From NCBI GenBank assembly GCA_023423535.1, contig JAFAFL010000032.1:62001-126000 (forward strand): a stretch of DNA of 64,000 bases, written 5' to 3'. Under the pieces are notes generated by a model. The model saw only the letters and a program-made list of their open reading frames with translations. It had not been told where the DNA came from and ran no database searches. The position numbers and the translations under genes are program-made. This document shows positions 15,709 to 23,288 of the stretch, in pieces. The DNA is from Pseudomonadota bacterium. GTDB lineage: Bacteria > Myxococcota > Myxococcia > Myxococcales > Myxococcaceae. Each line of letters starts with the position of its first letter. The first letter of the stretch is position 1.

Positions 15709-16851
15709 TCAGCCTGCCGCGGGGAGGTTGACCACGAACGACGCCCCGCCGCCCGTCCGAGGTTGGTAGGTGATGGTGCCGCCGTGGCGCTCGACGATCC
15801 GCTTCACCAGCGCCAGCCCGAGCCCGATGCCCTTGTCCTTGCCCGTCACCAGCGGCTCGAAGAGGCGCCGCCGGATCGTCGGATCGACACCTGGTCCGGT
15901 GTCCTCCACCGCAATGGTGATCCGCTTGTCGTGGACCTCACCGCGGACGACGACCTCGCCCTTCGGCGACGCGGCGTGCACCGCGTTGTCCACGAGGTTC
16001 ACGAACACCTGCCGCAGCTGCACCGGGTCGCCCTCCACGTCGGGCAGCCAGGCGGGGAGGATGAGCAGGATCTGCACGTCCTCGGGCCGCGTCACCGCGT
16101 TGCGGACCTCGTCCATCAGCGAGCCGAGGCTCAGCCGCTCGCGCATCAGCGGGCGGTCGCGGATCATGTCCAGCAGCCGCGTGATGATGCTGTTGGCGAT
16201 CTGCAGCTGCTCGCCGATCCGGCCGAGGTGCTTCGTCGTCCGCTCGTCGCCGCCGCTGATGCGGTTCTTGAGGATGAAGAGCGAGGTCTCGATCACGCCC
16301 AGCGGGTTGCGCAGCTCGTGGCCGATCGATCCGACGAGCTGTCCGAAGGTCGCGAGCCGCTCGGTGCGCGCCTGCGCCGAGAGGAGGTCCTCGCGGTAGG
16401 TGTGCAGCATGATCGCCAGCTCGAGATCGACGATCTTCCCCAGCGCGCCGAGCACCTGGATGCGCTCGGCCTCGGGGACCTTCTGCGCGATGATGAGCTT
16501 CATCTCCTCGCGGATGACGTTCATCGCGCCAAACATGTAGTGCTGCGGGAGGGCGATGCGCACGTGCACCCGGCCGATGCGGCAGCGGGCCTCGTAGTAG
16601 TCCTCGTCCCAGGGTCCGGAGAGCAGCCGGTCCATCCACGCCATCAGGGTGATCTTCAGCCGGCCCACCACGCTCTCGCCGCCCTCCAGCGCTGCGCGCG
16701 CCTGGTCGTGCGTGAGGATGCGCTCGTAGAAGACGTGGGCGATGTCCTTGAAGTGGGGGGAGAGGACCGGGTGCAGCGCCCGCAGCGAGCGCTCGTCGGT
16801 CTCGCTCCAGGCAACGTAGCGTTTCAACTCGTCGAACAAGGTCTCGGACAT
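15709..16851 (-). CDS. Globin-coupled histidine kinase (heme oxygen sensor, AfGcHK-like)
   Basis: A 380-aa cytoplasmic protein from ATG 16851. Residues 1-155 resemble a protoglobin/globin-coupled sensor domain: FKDIAHVFYERIL with the likely distal Tyr42, and RIGRVHVRIALPQHYMF with the likely proximal heme ligand His96 (His99 and Tyr45 in AfGcHK, allowing a 3-residue offset). HisKA follows with SIGHELRNPLG (phospho-His about 178). The ATPase then shows NLVDNAVHA, VEDTGPGVD and GIGLGLALVKRI. The known role of the family is sensing heme redox state or O2 to control autophosphorylation. It is divergent from ldhA with only 20 nt between starts. Confidence 0.9.
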   Translation of the reverse strand: MSETLFDELKRYVAWSETDERSLRALHPVLSPHFKDIAHVFYERILTHDQARAALEGGESVVGRLKITLMAWMDRLLSGPWDEDYYEARCRIGRVHVRIALPQHYMFGAMNVIREEMKLIIAQKVPEAERIQVLGALGKIVDLELAIMLHTYREDLLSAQARTERLATFGQLVGSIGHELRNPLGVIETSLFILKNRISGGDERTTKHLGRIGEQLQIANSIITRLLDMIRDRPLMRERLSLGSLMDEVRNAVTRPEDVQILLILPAWLPDVEGDPVQLRQVFVNLVDNAVHAASPKGEVVVRGEVHDKRITIAVEDTGPGVDPTIRRRLFEPLVTGKDKGIGLGLALVKRIVERHGGTITYQPRTGGGASFVVNLPAAG

Positions 16852-16871
16852 TCGCTCTAGGGTAGCGGGCG

Positions 16872-17891
16872 ATGAGCACGACGCGAATCGCCTTCTTCGA
16901 CACGCACCGCTTCGAGCGCGCCGCCTTCGAGGGCGCCAACGCCGCGGAGCGCTTCGGCTTCGAGATCACCTGGCTCGAGCCCCGCCTCACGCCGCAGACC
17001 GCGGTGCTCGCAGAGGGCCACGGCGCCGTCTGCGCTTTCGTCAACGACCGCGTGAACGCAGAGGTCCTGCGCTCCCTCCATGCCTCGGGCGTCCGGCTGG
17101 TCGCGCTCCGCTCGGCCGGCTTCAACAACGTGGACCTCGAGGCGGCCTCCGCGCTGGGCCTGCGGGTGGTGCGCGTGCCGGAGTACTCGCCCTACGCGGT
17201 GGCCGAGCACACGGTGGCGCTGGCGCTGATGCTCAACCGGAACCTCCACCGCGCCATCGGCCGGGTCCGCGAGCTGAACTTCTCCCTCGAGGGCCTGGTG
17301 GGCTTCGACTTCCACGGCCGCACGGTGGGGCTGGTGGGAACGGGCCGCATCGGCGCGGCGACGGCATCCATCTTCCGGGGCTTCGGCTGCCGGGTGCTCG
17401 CCTACGACCTGCGCGAGGACGACGCGCTGCTGAAGCTCGGCGTGGAATACGTGCCGCTCGACGACCTCTTCGCGCGGTCGGACGTCATCAGCCTTCACGT
17501 GCCGCTGACGCCGCAGACGCGCCACCTCATCGACGCGAGGGCCCTTTCCCTGATGAAGCGGGGCGTGATGTTGCTGAACACCGGCCGAGGCGCCCTCATC
17601 GACTCGAAGGCGCTCGTGGCCGGACTCAAGAGCGGGCACGTCGGCGCGGCGGGGCTCGACGTGTACGAGGAGGAGGAGGGCATCTTCTTCCACGACCTGT
17701 CGGACCAGGTCCTTCAGGACGACGTGCTCGCGCGCCTGCTCACGTTCCCCAACGTGGTCATCACCGCACACCAGGCGTTCCTCACCCGCGAGGCGCTCCA
17801 CAACATCGCGGAGACGACGCTGGAGAACGTGCGCGCGTTTGCGGCGGGCGAGAGCCTCGCGAACGAGGTCCTCCCGCCCCCTCGCACCTGA
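16872..17891 (+). CDS. ldhA: D-lactate dehydrogenase (2-hydroxyacid dehydrogenase)
   Basis: A 339-aa NAD-dependent enzyme that reduces pyruvate to D-lactate in fermentation. Seen: catalytic Arg region LRSAGFNNVDL, cofactor motif VGLVGTGRIGAATAS, the conserved NTGRGALIDSKAL and the downstream catalytic His in ITAHQAFLT. GLDVYEEEEGIFF is characteristic of the D-lactate branch rather than phosphoglycerate or formate dehydrogenases. It starts 20 nt from the divergent oxygen-sensor kinase, linking it by position to low oxygen. It is convergent with the hibernation factor gene, with a 9-nt gap. Confidence 0.9.
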   Translation: MSTTRIAFFDTHRFERAAFEGANAAERFGFEITWLEPRLTPQTAVLAEGHGAVCAFVNDRVNAEVLRSLHASGVRLVALRSAGFNNVDLEAASALGLRVVRVPEYSPYAVAEHTVALALMLNRNLHRAIGRVRELNFSLEGLVGFDFHGRTVGLVGTGRIGAATASIFRGFGCRVLAYDLREDDALLKLGVEYVPLDDLFARSDVISLHVPLTPQTRHLIDARALSLMKRGVMLLNTGRGALIDSKALVAGLKSGHVGAAGLDVYEEEEGIFFHDLSDQVLQDDVLARLLTFPNVVITAHQAFLTREALHNIAETTLENVRAFAAGESLANEVLPPPRT

Positions 17892-17900
17892 CGGTCCCCG

Positions 17901-18284
17901 TCACCCGGCGCTGAGCAGCTCCAGCTCCTCGGCGGTGGGCACCGGCATCTCCTTGCTCTCCGTGCGCTGGGCCACCCGGCGCCCGTTGAGCTCGCTCAGC
18001 ATCCGGCGCGCCGCGCGGAAGGTCTCCTCCACCAGCGCGTGCGGGTTCTCGAGGTTCTCCTCGTGCGCGCGCGTCACCGCCAGCTCACGGCCGGGGATCT
18101 TCAGCGAGAGGTGGACCTGGAACTCGCGCCCCTGCCGCTTGTGCCGGTGCGGCTGCTCCACGGTCACGTGGCAGCTCTGGATCCGGTCGTTGAAGCGGAA
18201 CAGGTTCTCGTACTCGGCCTGGATGTGCTCGGTGAGGGCGTCGCTGACCTCCATGCCGCGGAAGGTGATCTGGGCGGGGTTCAC
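17901..18284 (-). CDS. hpf: Ribosome hibernation promoting factor (HPF/RaiA family)
   Basis: A 127-aa protein from GTG 18284 with GGAGGAAAAGACAC before it. The S30AE/HPF domain is complete: ITFRGMEVSDALTEHIQAEYENL, VTVEQPHRHKRQ, FQVHLSLKIPGRELAVTR and HALVEETFRAARRMLSEL. It has the short form with a small acidic tail (VPTAEELELLSAG). It would bind the 30S subunit and hold ribosomes inactive in stationary phase or hypoxia. It is divergent from a universal stress protein gene. A sigma-54-like element is seen upstream at 18329-18344. Confidence 0.88.
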   Translation of the reverse strand: MNPAQITFRGMEVSDALTEHIQAEYENLFRFNDRIQSCHVTVEQPHRHKRQGREFQVHLSLKIPGRELAVTRAHEENLENPHALVEETFRAARRMLSELNGRRVAQRTESKEMPVPTAEELELLSAG

Positions 18285-18328
18285 GTGTCTTTTCCTCCGG
18301 TGTGACTGGTTGCTGCGATCAGAGCACT

Positions 18329-18344
18329 TGGAAGACGCGTGCCA
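18329..18344 (-). promoter_or_regulatory. Sigma-54-like -24/-12 element upstream of hpf
   Basis: On minus the sequence is TGGCACGCGTCTTCCA. The -24 half TGGCACG is perfect. The -12 half reads TTCC instead of TTGC. It lies 45 nt upstream of the hpf start. The imperfect -12 half lowers confidence. Confidence 0.4.
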
Positions 18345-18466
18345 GCGCGCTCCAGAGGCAGCCACCCGAATGGGACACGCAGTTCGTGCGCGGCCCGTGC
18401 CCCATGCGCAAACGGTGCACGTCGCGCGCGCAGGACGCACCTTGAGGGGGAGAGGAGGCACGTCCG

Positions 18467-18913
18467 GTGCACGATCAGAGCGACATGAGCGAGTCGCGCT
18501 TCAGCCATGTCCTGGTGGCGATCGACGGGTCGGACGAAGCGCAGCGTGCGTTGCGCTTCGCGGGCGAGCTTGCCCAGCGCTGTGAGGCGAAGCTGACCAT
18601 CTGCCACGCCTGTCCCGCCCGGCCGAAGGACGAGGAGCGCGTGTTCCTCCCCTTCGAGGAGGCGGTCGAGCACATCGCGTCACGCCTGCTCCTCGAGGCC
18701 TCCGAACACGCGCGGGTGGCGGCGTGGAACGTGGAGACGCGGCTTCTTCGCGGCGAGCCGGCGGCGAGCATCGGCGCGCTGGCGGAGGAGCTGAACGTGG
18801 ACGTCCTGGTGGTCGGCAGCCGGGGCCGCGGCGCGGTGGCGAGGACGCTGCTGGGCAGCGTCTCCGACCGGCTCCTCCACACCTGCGCGAAGCCCGTGCT
18901 CGTCGTGCACTGA
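18467..18913 (+). CDS. Universal stress protein (UspA family)
   Basis: A 148-aa protein from GTG 18467, with GGAGG 8 nt before it (an ATG at 18485 is the alternative). It is a single Usp domain: SHVLVAIDGSDEAQRALRFA at the start and VDVLVVGSRGRGAVARTLLG, the ATP-binding G-2x-G-9x-G(S/T) loop, near the end, followed by SVSDRLLHTCAKPVLVVH. It probably binds ATP and acts in stress or dormancy. It is divergent from hpf and convergent with a second Usp gene. Confidence 0.92.
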   Translation: MHDQSDMSESRFSHVLVAIDGSDEAQRALRFAGELAQRCEAKLTICHACPARPKDEERVFLPFEEAVEHIASRLLLEASEHARVAAWNVETRLLRGEPAASIGALAEELNVDVLVVGSRGRGAVARTLLGSVSDRLLHTCAKPVLVVH

Positions 18914-18936
18914 GGCACCGCACCGGCTGCGCTGCG

Positions 18937-19362
18937 TCAGCGGACCACGAACACCGGGCCGTGCGAGAGGTGCACCACGCGGTCCGCCACGCTGCCCATG
19001 AGCAGGCGCTTCATCGTGCCGTGCCCGCGGCTGCCCACGACGATGAGGTCCGCGCCCCGCTCCTGCGCGTAGGAGACGATCTCGTGCGCCGGGTTGCCCA
19101 CCCTCACCTCCACCTGGGGCGTCACCTCTCTCTTGTCTCGGAGGTGCGACGCTGCGTCCGAGAGCAGGCGCGCGGCCGCGGTGCGGTGCGGCTCCACCCA
19201 GTCCACGAACGAGATCCCCGGCAGGTCCACCGGCGGCGCGTAGGGCTCCACCACGTACACGAGCGACAGCTTCGCCTCGTATTTCTTTGCCAGCTCCGCC
19301 GCGCTCTCCGCGGCCTTCATCGCGTTGTCGGATCCGTCGAACGCACAGACGATCATCTTCAT
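18937..19362 (-). CDS. Universal stress protein (UspA family)
   Basis: A 141-aa protein from ATG 19362 with GGAGG before it. It starts MKMIVCAFDGSDNAMKAA and ends with the ATP loop ADLIVVGSRGHGTMKRLLMG, SVADRVVHLSHGPVFVVR. An insertion-like stretch (VEPYAPPVDLPGISFVDWVEPH) lies in the middle. A sigma-54-like element is 40 nt upstream (19402-19417). It is a paralogue of the neighbour at 18467-18913 and convergent with it. Confidence 0.92.
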   Translation of the reverse strand: MKMIVCAFDGSDNAMKAAESAAELAKKYEAKLSLVYVVEPYAPPVDLPGISFVDWVEPHRTAAARLLSDAASHLRDKREVTPQVEVRVGNPAHEIVSYAQERGADLIVVGSRGHGTMKRLLMGSVADRVVHLSHGPVFVVR

Positions 19363-19401
19363 GTTGCCTCCGTCTCCCTGGCTCCTCGCCCCCCAATCAG
19401 G

Positions 19402-19417
19402 AGCAATGTGCATGCCC
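19402..19417 (-). promoter_or_regulatory. Sigma-54-like promoter upstream of uspA (18937-19362)
   Basis: On minus the sequence is GGGCATGCACATTGCT. It has GG at -24 and GC at -12 with the right 10-nt spacing, and matches TGGCAYR-N4-TTGCW except for the first base. It predicts a transcript start about 28 nt before the ATG. Confidence 0.55.
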
Positions 19418-19498
19418 GTTGCACCGAGGAGAAGTGACGCTCGTCAAGCGCAGAAAGCGCGCGGCCGGGCAGGCAGGCCGGGTTCACCGAAATGAGGC

Positions 19499-20587
19499 AT
19501 GATGGGCCTCTTTTCCTCTCGGAAAGTTGAGGCGGGACGACACATGACGGGCACCTCCATTCGCGAGCGTTTCGCCGAATGGTCCATCTGGATCTGGGCC
19601 TTCGGATACTTCGCTGCCTACGCGCCCTACAGCGCGATGACGAAGGCCGTCTCCTCCGGAGAGGGCTCGCTCAGCGGCCTCCAGGTCCTCCCTCTCTCCA
19701 CCACCGCGTCGCTCGTCTGCATGCTCCTCTTCATCGTCGTGTCCGGCTGGTGGCGGGACGCGACGCAGTTCAAGCTGGGCGGCGTCTCGCTGCCGCGGCC
19801 GGGGCGCTGGACCTTCCTCTCGGGGCTCTGCACCGCCGCGATCATCGGCACCACCACGCTCGCTTACACGTTCGACGGCACCTCGATCGTCTTCATGATG
19901 CTGCTGATGCGCGGCGGCGTGCTCGTCATCGCGCCGATCGTCGACGCGGTGTCGAAGCGGAAGGTGCGCTGGTTCTCGTGGGTCGCGCTGGCGCTGAGCC
20001 TCGGCGCCCTGCTGGTGGCGGTGTGGGGACGGGCGGACGCACGCCTCACCCTCGTCGCCGGCCTGGACGTGTTCGTGTACCTCGCGGCCTACTTCATCCG
20101 CCTGCGCTTCATGAGCCGGATGGCGAAGTCGAAGGATCCGAAGGACTCGCGCCGCTTCTTCGTCGAGGAGCAGATGGTGGCCACGCCCGCCATCGTGCTC
20201 GTGCTGGTGGTGCTCGCGGTGTGGGGGCAGGGCCCGGGCATGCTCGCCCTGCGCTCGGGCTTCACCGAGGTCGTCAGCGGCGCCTGGTTCTGGCCGGTGG
20301 CGATCATCGGCGTGCTCTCGCAGCTGACCGGCGTGTTCGGCGCCTTCATCCTCCTCGACAACCGCGAGAACTCGTTCTGCGTCCCGGTGAACCGCGCCTC
20401 GAGCATCATCGCCGGCGTGGTGGCGGGCTTCGCGCTCTGGGCGCTGGGGCAGGGCGGCTGGCCGGCCACGAAGGAGCTCATCGGCGCCGCGCTCGTCACC
20501 TGCGCCATCCTCGTCCTCGCGCTGCCGCCCATGCTGGCGGCGCGGCGCCGTGCGGCCGTCTCGTCCACCTCGTCGCTCGCGTCGTGA
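19499..20587 (+). CDS. Multi-pass membrane protein, EamA/DMT-transporter-like
   Basis: A 362-aa protein with about ten hydrophobic segments (IWIWAFGYFAAYAPYSAMT, TASLVCMLLFIVVSGWW, FVMLLMRGGVLVIAPIV-like and so on to the last LVTCAILVLALPPML). Starts at 19499, 19502 and 19544 are all possible. The arrangement resembles drug/metabolite-type carriers but no signature residues are seen. A role in small-molecule export or uptake is a guess. It sits between two stress-protein genes. Confidence 0.7.
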   Translation: MMGLFSSRKVEAGRHMTGTSIRERFAEWSIWIWAFGYFAAYAPYSAMTKAVSSGEGSLSGLQVLPLSTTASLVCMLLFIVVSGWWRDATQFKLGGVSLPRPGRWTFLSGLCTAAIIGTTTLAYTFDGTSIVFMMLLMRGGVLVIAPIVDAVSKRKVRWFSWVALALSLGALLVAVWGRADARLTLVAGLDVFVYLAAYFIRLRFMSRMAKSKDPKDSRRFFVEEQMVATPAIVLVLVVLAVWGQGPGMLALRSGFTEVVSGAWFWPVAIIGVLSQLTGVFGAFILLDNRENSFCVPVNRASSIIAGVVAGFALWALGQGGWPATKELIGAALVTCAILVLALPPMLAARRRAAVSSTSSLAS

Positions 20588-20605
20588 GCCGCTTCGGGAG
20601 CGCGG

Positions 20606-21646
20606 TCAGATGAGCCAGGTTCCCGGCAGCCGCCCCCACGAGGCGCGCAGCTCGTCGAGCTGAGCCGCGGTCAGGTCTCCTCCCCGTTCGTCGAGGGGAA
20701 CGGACATCCGCAGCGGCTCCTGCGCACCGTCGGAGAGCGCGGGCTCCGGCGTGCGCACCACGAGCACGTCACACGGCACGGTCCGCAGCGCGTCCTCGGC
20801 CACGCTCCCGAGCAAGAGCCGCCGCGCGCCGGTCCTTCCCTGCGTCCCCAGCACCACGAGGTCCGCGCCCCAGGACTCCACCGCGGCGGCGATGGCGGTC
20901 TTCGGCTCGCGCGCATCGAGCAGGAGCCGGAAGCGTGCGCGTCCGTCGTCCAGGGGCCGCACGAACTCCCGGAGCGCCGCCTCCACCTGCGCGAGGCTCC
21001 CCCGCACGTGCGCCCGAAGCTCCTCGAGGTCCGGCCTTCCGCGCAGCACGGCGTCCCTCGCCGGTCCGTAGGCGTGCACCACCTTCACGTCCGTCTCCGG
21101 CGCAGTCAGCCGCAGCAGCGTCTGCAGCGCGAGGGCGTTCTCCGGCCGGAGGTCGGCGGCGAAGAGCGGCCTCGTCCACGGGCCGGGCTTCGCCTGCCCC
21201 ACCACCAGCACCGGCGCGCAGGAGGCGCGAAGGAGCTTCTCCGCGGTGGTCCCCAGCAGCTGGTCCCGAATGGTCCGCTTGCCGTGACGCCCGAGCACCA
21301 CCAGCTCCATGCGGTCCGCGCCGCACAGCTTCGCCATCGCCTCGACCGGATCGCCGTGGAAGAGCTCGGAGTGGATGACGAGGTCTTCGCGTCCGGCCTC
21401 GGCCGCGATCCGCCGCATCCGCTCCTCCTCCTTGCGCAGCGCGGTTCGCGTCACCCGCTCCAGCCGCTCGCCGAAGCGGCCCGGCGCCTCGGAGGGGAGG
21501 ACGTGGACGAGGAGCAGCTCCGCTCCCGGCGCCAGCGGCAGCTGCACCGCGCGCGTCACCGCCCTCGCCGCGTTGAGCGAGAAGTCGGTGGCCACCAGCA
21601 CGCGAGAGACCGGCACGAGGGGCAGGGGAGCGAGCGCTGTCGTCAT
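20606..21646 (-). CDS. Two-domain universal stress protein
   Basis: A 346-aa protein from ATG 21646 (GGAGAGGAGC before it). Two Usp domains are fused: the first starts SRVLVATDFSLNAARAV and has the loop LVVLGRHGKRTIRDQLLG; the second starts TRPLFAADLRPENALA and has LVVLGTQGRTGARRLLLG. The tail (VPLDERGGDLTAAQLDEL) is not part of the fold. It shares the stress role of the single-domain copies nearby. A strong sigma-54-like element ends just before the gene. Confidence 0.9.
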   Translation of the reverse strand: MTTALAPLPLVPVSRVLVATDFSLNAARAVTRAVQLPLAPGAELLLVHVLPSEAPGRFGERLERVTRTALRKEEERMRRIAAEAGREDLVIHSELFHGDPVEAMAKLCGADRMELVVLGRHGKRTIRDQLLGTTAEKLLRASCAPVLVVGQAKPGPWTRPLFAADLRPENALALQTLLRLTAPETDVKVVHAYGPARDAVLRGRPDLEELRAHVRGSLAQVEAALREFVRPLDDGRARFRLLLDAREPKTAIAAAVESWGADLVVLGTQGRTGARRLLLGSVAEDALRTVPCDVLVVRTPEPALSDGAQEPLRMSVPLDERGGDLTAAQLDELRASWGRLPGTWLI

Positions 21647-21658
21647 GCTCCTCTCCAG

Positions 21659-21674
21659 AGCAACCGACGTTCCA
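21659..21674 (-). promoter_or_regulatory. Sigma-54-like promoter upstream of two-domain Usp
   Basis: On minus the sequence is TGGAACGTCGGTTGCT, matching TGGCACG-N4-TTGCW with one change. The implied transcript start falls about 2 nt before the ATG, so the message would be nearly leaderless or the true start is downstream. Confidence 0.55.
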
Positions 21675-21714
21675 TCCCCGCTCAGGCGGCGATCTCCCCG
21701 CGCCACGCCGGGGC

Positions 21715-22524
21715 TCAGGCGCAGGGCGTGCGCGCCTGCGGTGGTGCCCGCACATCCTGCGCGGGCGCCGCCCGCTCCACGCGGTTCCTGCCCGCCGCCT
21801 TGGCTGCGTAGAGCGCCGCGTCCACCGCGCGAAACAGCGCCGCCGCCGACGCCCGGTTCGAGCCGGAGGCCTCACCCGGATGCACACCCACGCCGAGCGA
21901 AGCCGTCAGCTGCGCCTCGACTGCGCCCTCGCGGATGACGAGCCGCTCGAGGCCGGCGCGGATCCTCTCGGCGACCCCCGCGCTCTCGTCGAGCCCCGCG
22001 TGCGGACAGAGCACCGCGAACTCCTCGCCGCCGATGCGACAGGCGACGTCGGAGGCGCGCGCGGCTTCCGCAATGGCCCCTGCCACCGCGCGCAGGGCCC
22101 GGTCGCCGAACGGGTGCCCGTGCGCGTCGTTGAGCCGCTTGAAGTGGTCGAGGTCGATGAGGATGAGCCCCAGCGGCGCGCGCTCGCGTTCGGCGCGGCG
22201 GCACTCGTCCTCCAGCCGCTGGTGGAAGTCGCGCGTGTTGCGCAGCCCGGTCAACGCGTCCGTCGCCGCCAGCTCGCGCAGCCGGGCGTTCGTCGCCGCG
22301 AGCGCGTCCGCGAGTGCGCCCAGCGTCGCGCCGAAGAGGCTGAACGCCGCCAGCGTGCCACCGCCGAGGTACGCATAGAGCGGCCCCTGCGCGCGCAGCT
22401 CCTCCAGCGCGCCGGGCCACCCGTCCGAACCCATCCAACGCAGGAGGAGCCAGCCGGCGGGCGCACCGAGAGACAACACGGCGCCCGCCAGCGCCCACGC
22501 CGCGAGCCTGCGGTGTCGCGACAT
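21715..22524 (-). CDS. Membrane-bound diguanylate cyclase (GGDEF domain)
   Basis: A 269-aa protein from ATG 22524. Two membrane segments lie in the N-terminus (LAAWALAGAVLSLGAPAGWLL and YLGGGTLAAFSLFGATLG). A short linker leads to a GGDEF domain: ATDALTGLRNTRDF, LILIDLDHFKRLND and active site IGGEEFAVL (GGEEF is active). It makes cyclic di-GMP. No sensory domain is visible between the membrane and the cyclase. It lies in the stress-gene cluster, downstream of a CBS gene on the same strand with a 62-nt gap. Confidence 0.9.
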   Translation of the reverse strand: MSRHRRLAAWALAGAVLSLGAPAGWLLLRWMGSDGWPGALEELRAQGPLYAYLGGGTLAAFSLFGATLGALADALAATNARLRELAATDALTGLRNTRDFHQRLEDECRRAERERAPLGLILIDLDHFKRLNDAHGHPFGDRALRAVAGAIAEAARASDVACRIGGEEFAVLCPHAGLDESAGVAERIRAGLERLVIREGAVEAQLTASLGVGVHPGEASGSNRASAAALFRAVDAALYAAKAAGRNRVERAAPAQDVRAPPQARTPCA

Positions 22525-22586
22525 GCGGTGCCTCCACTCTCGACGCGCTGCTCCGCCGTCCCGCCCCCCGAGGCCCGGACTGCCCT

Positions 22587-23153
22587 CTACGCTCGCTTCG
22601 CCGCGCGCTTCACCGGGCTCTTCTTCGGGCTCTTCTTCGCGGCCGCGCGCTTCGTCACGCTCTTCACCGCCGGCCGCGCGGAAGCCTTCGTCGAGGCGCG
22701 GGCGACCGTGCCCTTCGCCGCGGCGGGCACCTTGCGGCCCTCGCGCGCGATCAGCGTGGCCAGCGCCCGGAGCGCGTCCACCGTGGTGAAGACGCCCACC
22801 ACCTCGGTGCCGCGCATCACCACCGCCGAGCCGTACTTCTTCTTCCACATCTCCAGCGCCACGCGGAGCAGCGGCGTGTCCGGCCGGACCACGTACACGT
22901 CCGGGCTCATCGCTTCCTCGACCTCGACCTGGTTCGGGTCCACGCCCTTCAGCGTCTCCACGAGGTGCAGGTCCCGCTGGGTGACGATGCCCACGAGCTT
23001 CCCGCCCTCGAGCACCGGCAGGTGCCGGATGCGGTGCTGGCGCATGAGGCTGTGCGCGTCCGCCAGCGTGCGGTCCACGGCGACCGAGTGCGGGCTCGGC
23101 GTCATGTAGTCGGAGATCGTCGGGGCCTTCGTCTTCGCATTCGTACGGTTCAT
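22587..23153 (-). CDS. Tandem CBS-domain protein with histone-H1-like basic tail
   Basis: A 188-aa protein from ATG 23153 (an earlier ATG at 23168 also exists). Two CBS domains make a Bateman module: TISDYMTPSPHSVAVD to LVGIVTQRDLHLVE, then VEEAMSPDVYVVRPD to VVGVFTTVDALRALA. The last 45 or so residues are Lys/Ala/Arg/Pro-rich (KRAAAKKSPKKSPVKRAAKR), resembling histone H1 or AlgP tails that bind DNA or RNA. CBS modules usually bind adenine nucleotides. A sigma-54-like element is close upstream. Confidence 0.88.
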   Translation of the reverse strand: MNRTNAKTKAPTISDYMTPSPHSVAVDRTLADAHSLMRQHRIRHLPVLEGGKLVGIVTQRDLHLVETLKGVDPNQVEVEEAMSPDVYVVRPDTPLLRVALEMWKKKYGSAVVMRGTEVVGVFTTVDALRALATLIAREGRKVPAAAKGTVARASTKASARPAVKSVTKRAAAKKSPKKSPVKRAAKRA

Positions 23154-23168
23154 GTGCGCCCACTCCAT

Positions 23169-23184
23169 CGCAACGTGCGTGCCG
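23169..23184 (-). promoter_or_regulatory. Sigma-54-like promoter upstream of the CBS gene
   Basis: On minus the sequence is CGGCACGCACGTTGCG. It matches GGCACG-N4-TTGC exactly at both core halves. The predicted transcript start is about 5 nt before the ATG at 23153, giving a very short leader. Confidence 0.5.
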
Positions 23185-23225
23185 CGCAAGCGTCCCTCGG
23201 AGAAGGCCCTTCGCGGACGTGAAAA

Positions 23226-23265
23226 GGCCCGCATCCGTTGCGCGGGTGCGCAAAGGGTGCGGGCC
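23226..23265. terminator. Long double hairpin between desaturase and CBS genes
   Basis: GGCCCGCATCC pairs with GGGTGCGGGCC, and inside it TTGCGC pairs with GCGCAA around a GGGT loop. It lies 24 nt after the end of the desaturase gene and would stop transcription coming from it. A-rich sequence flanks it on the minus-strand upstream side only, so it is not a perfect intrinsic terminator. Confidence 0.6.
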
Positions 23266-23288
23266 CTGGTGCTCCAGAAAGGAACGGG

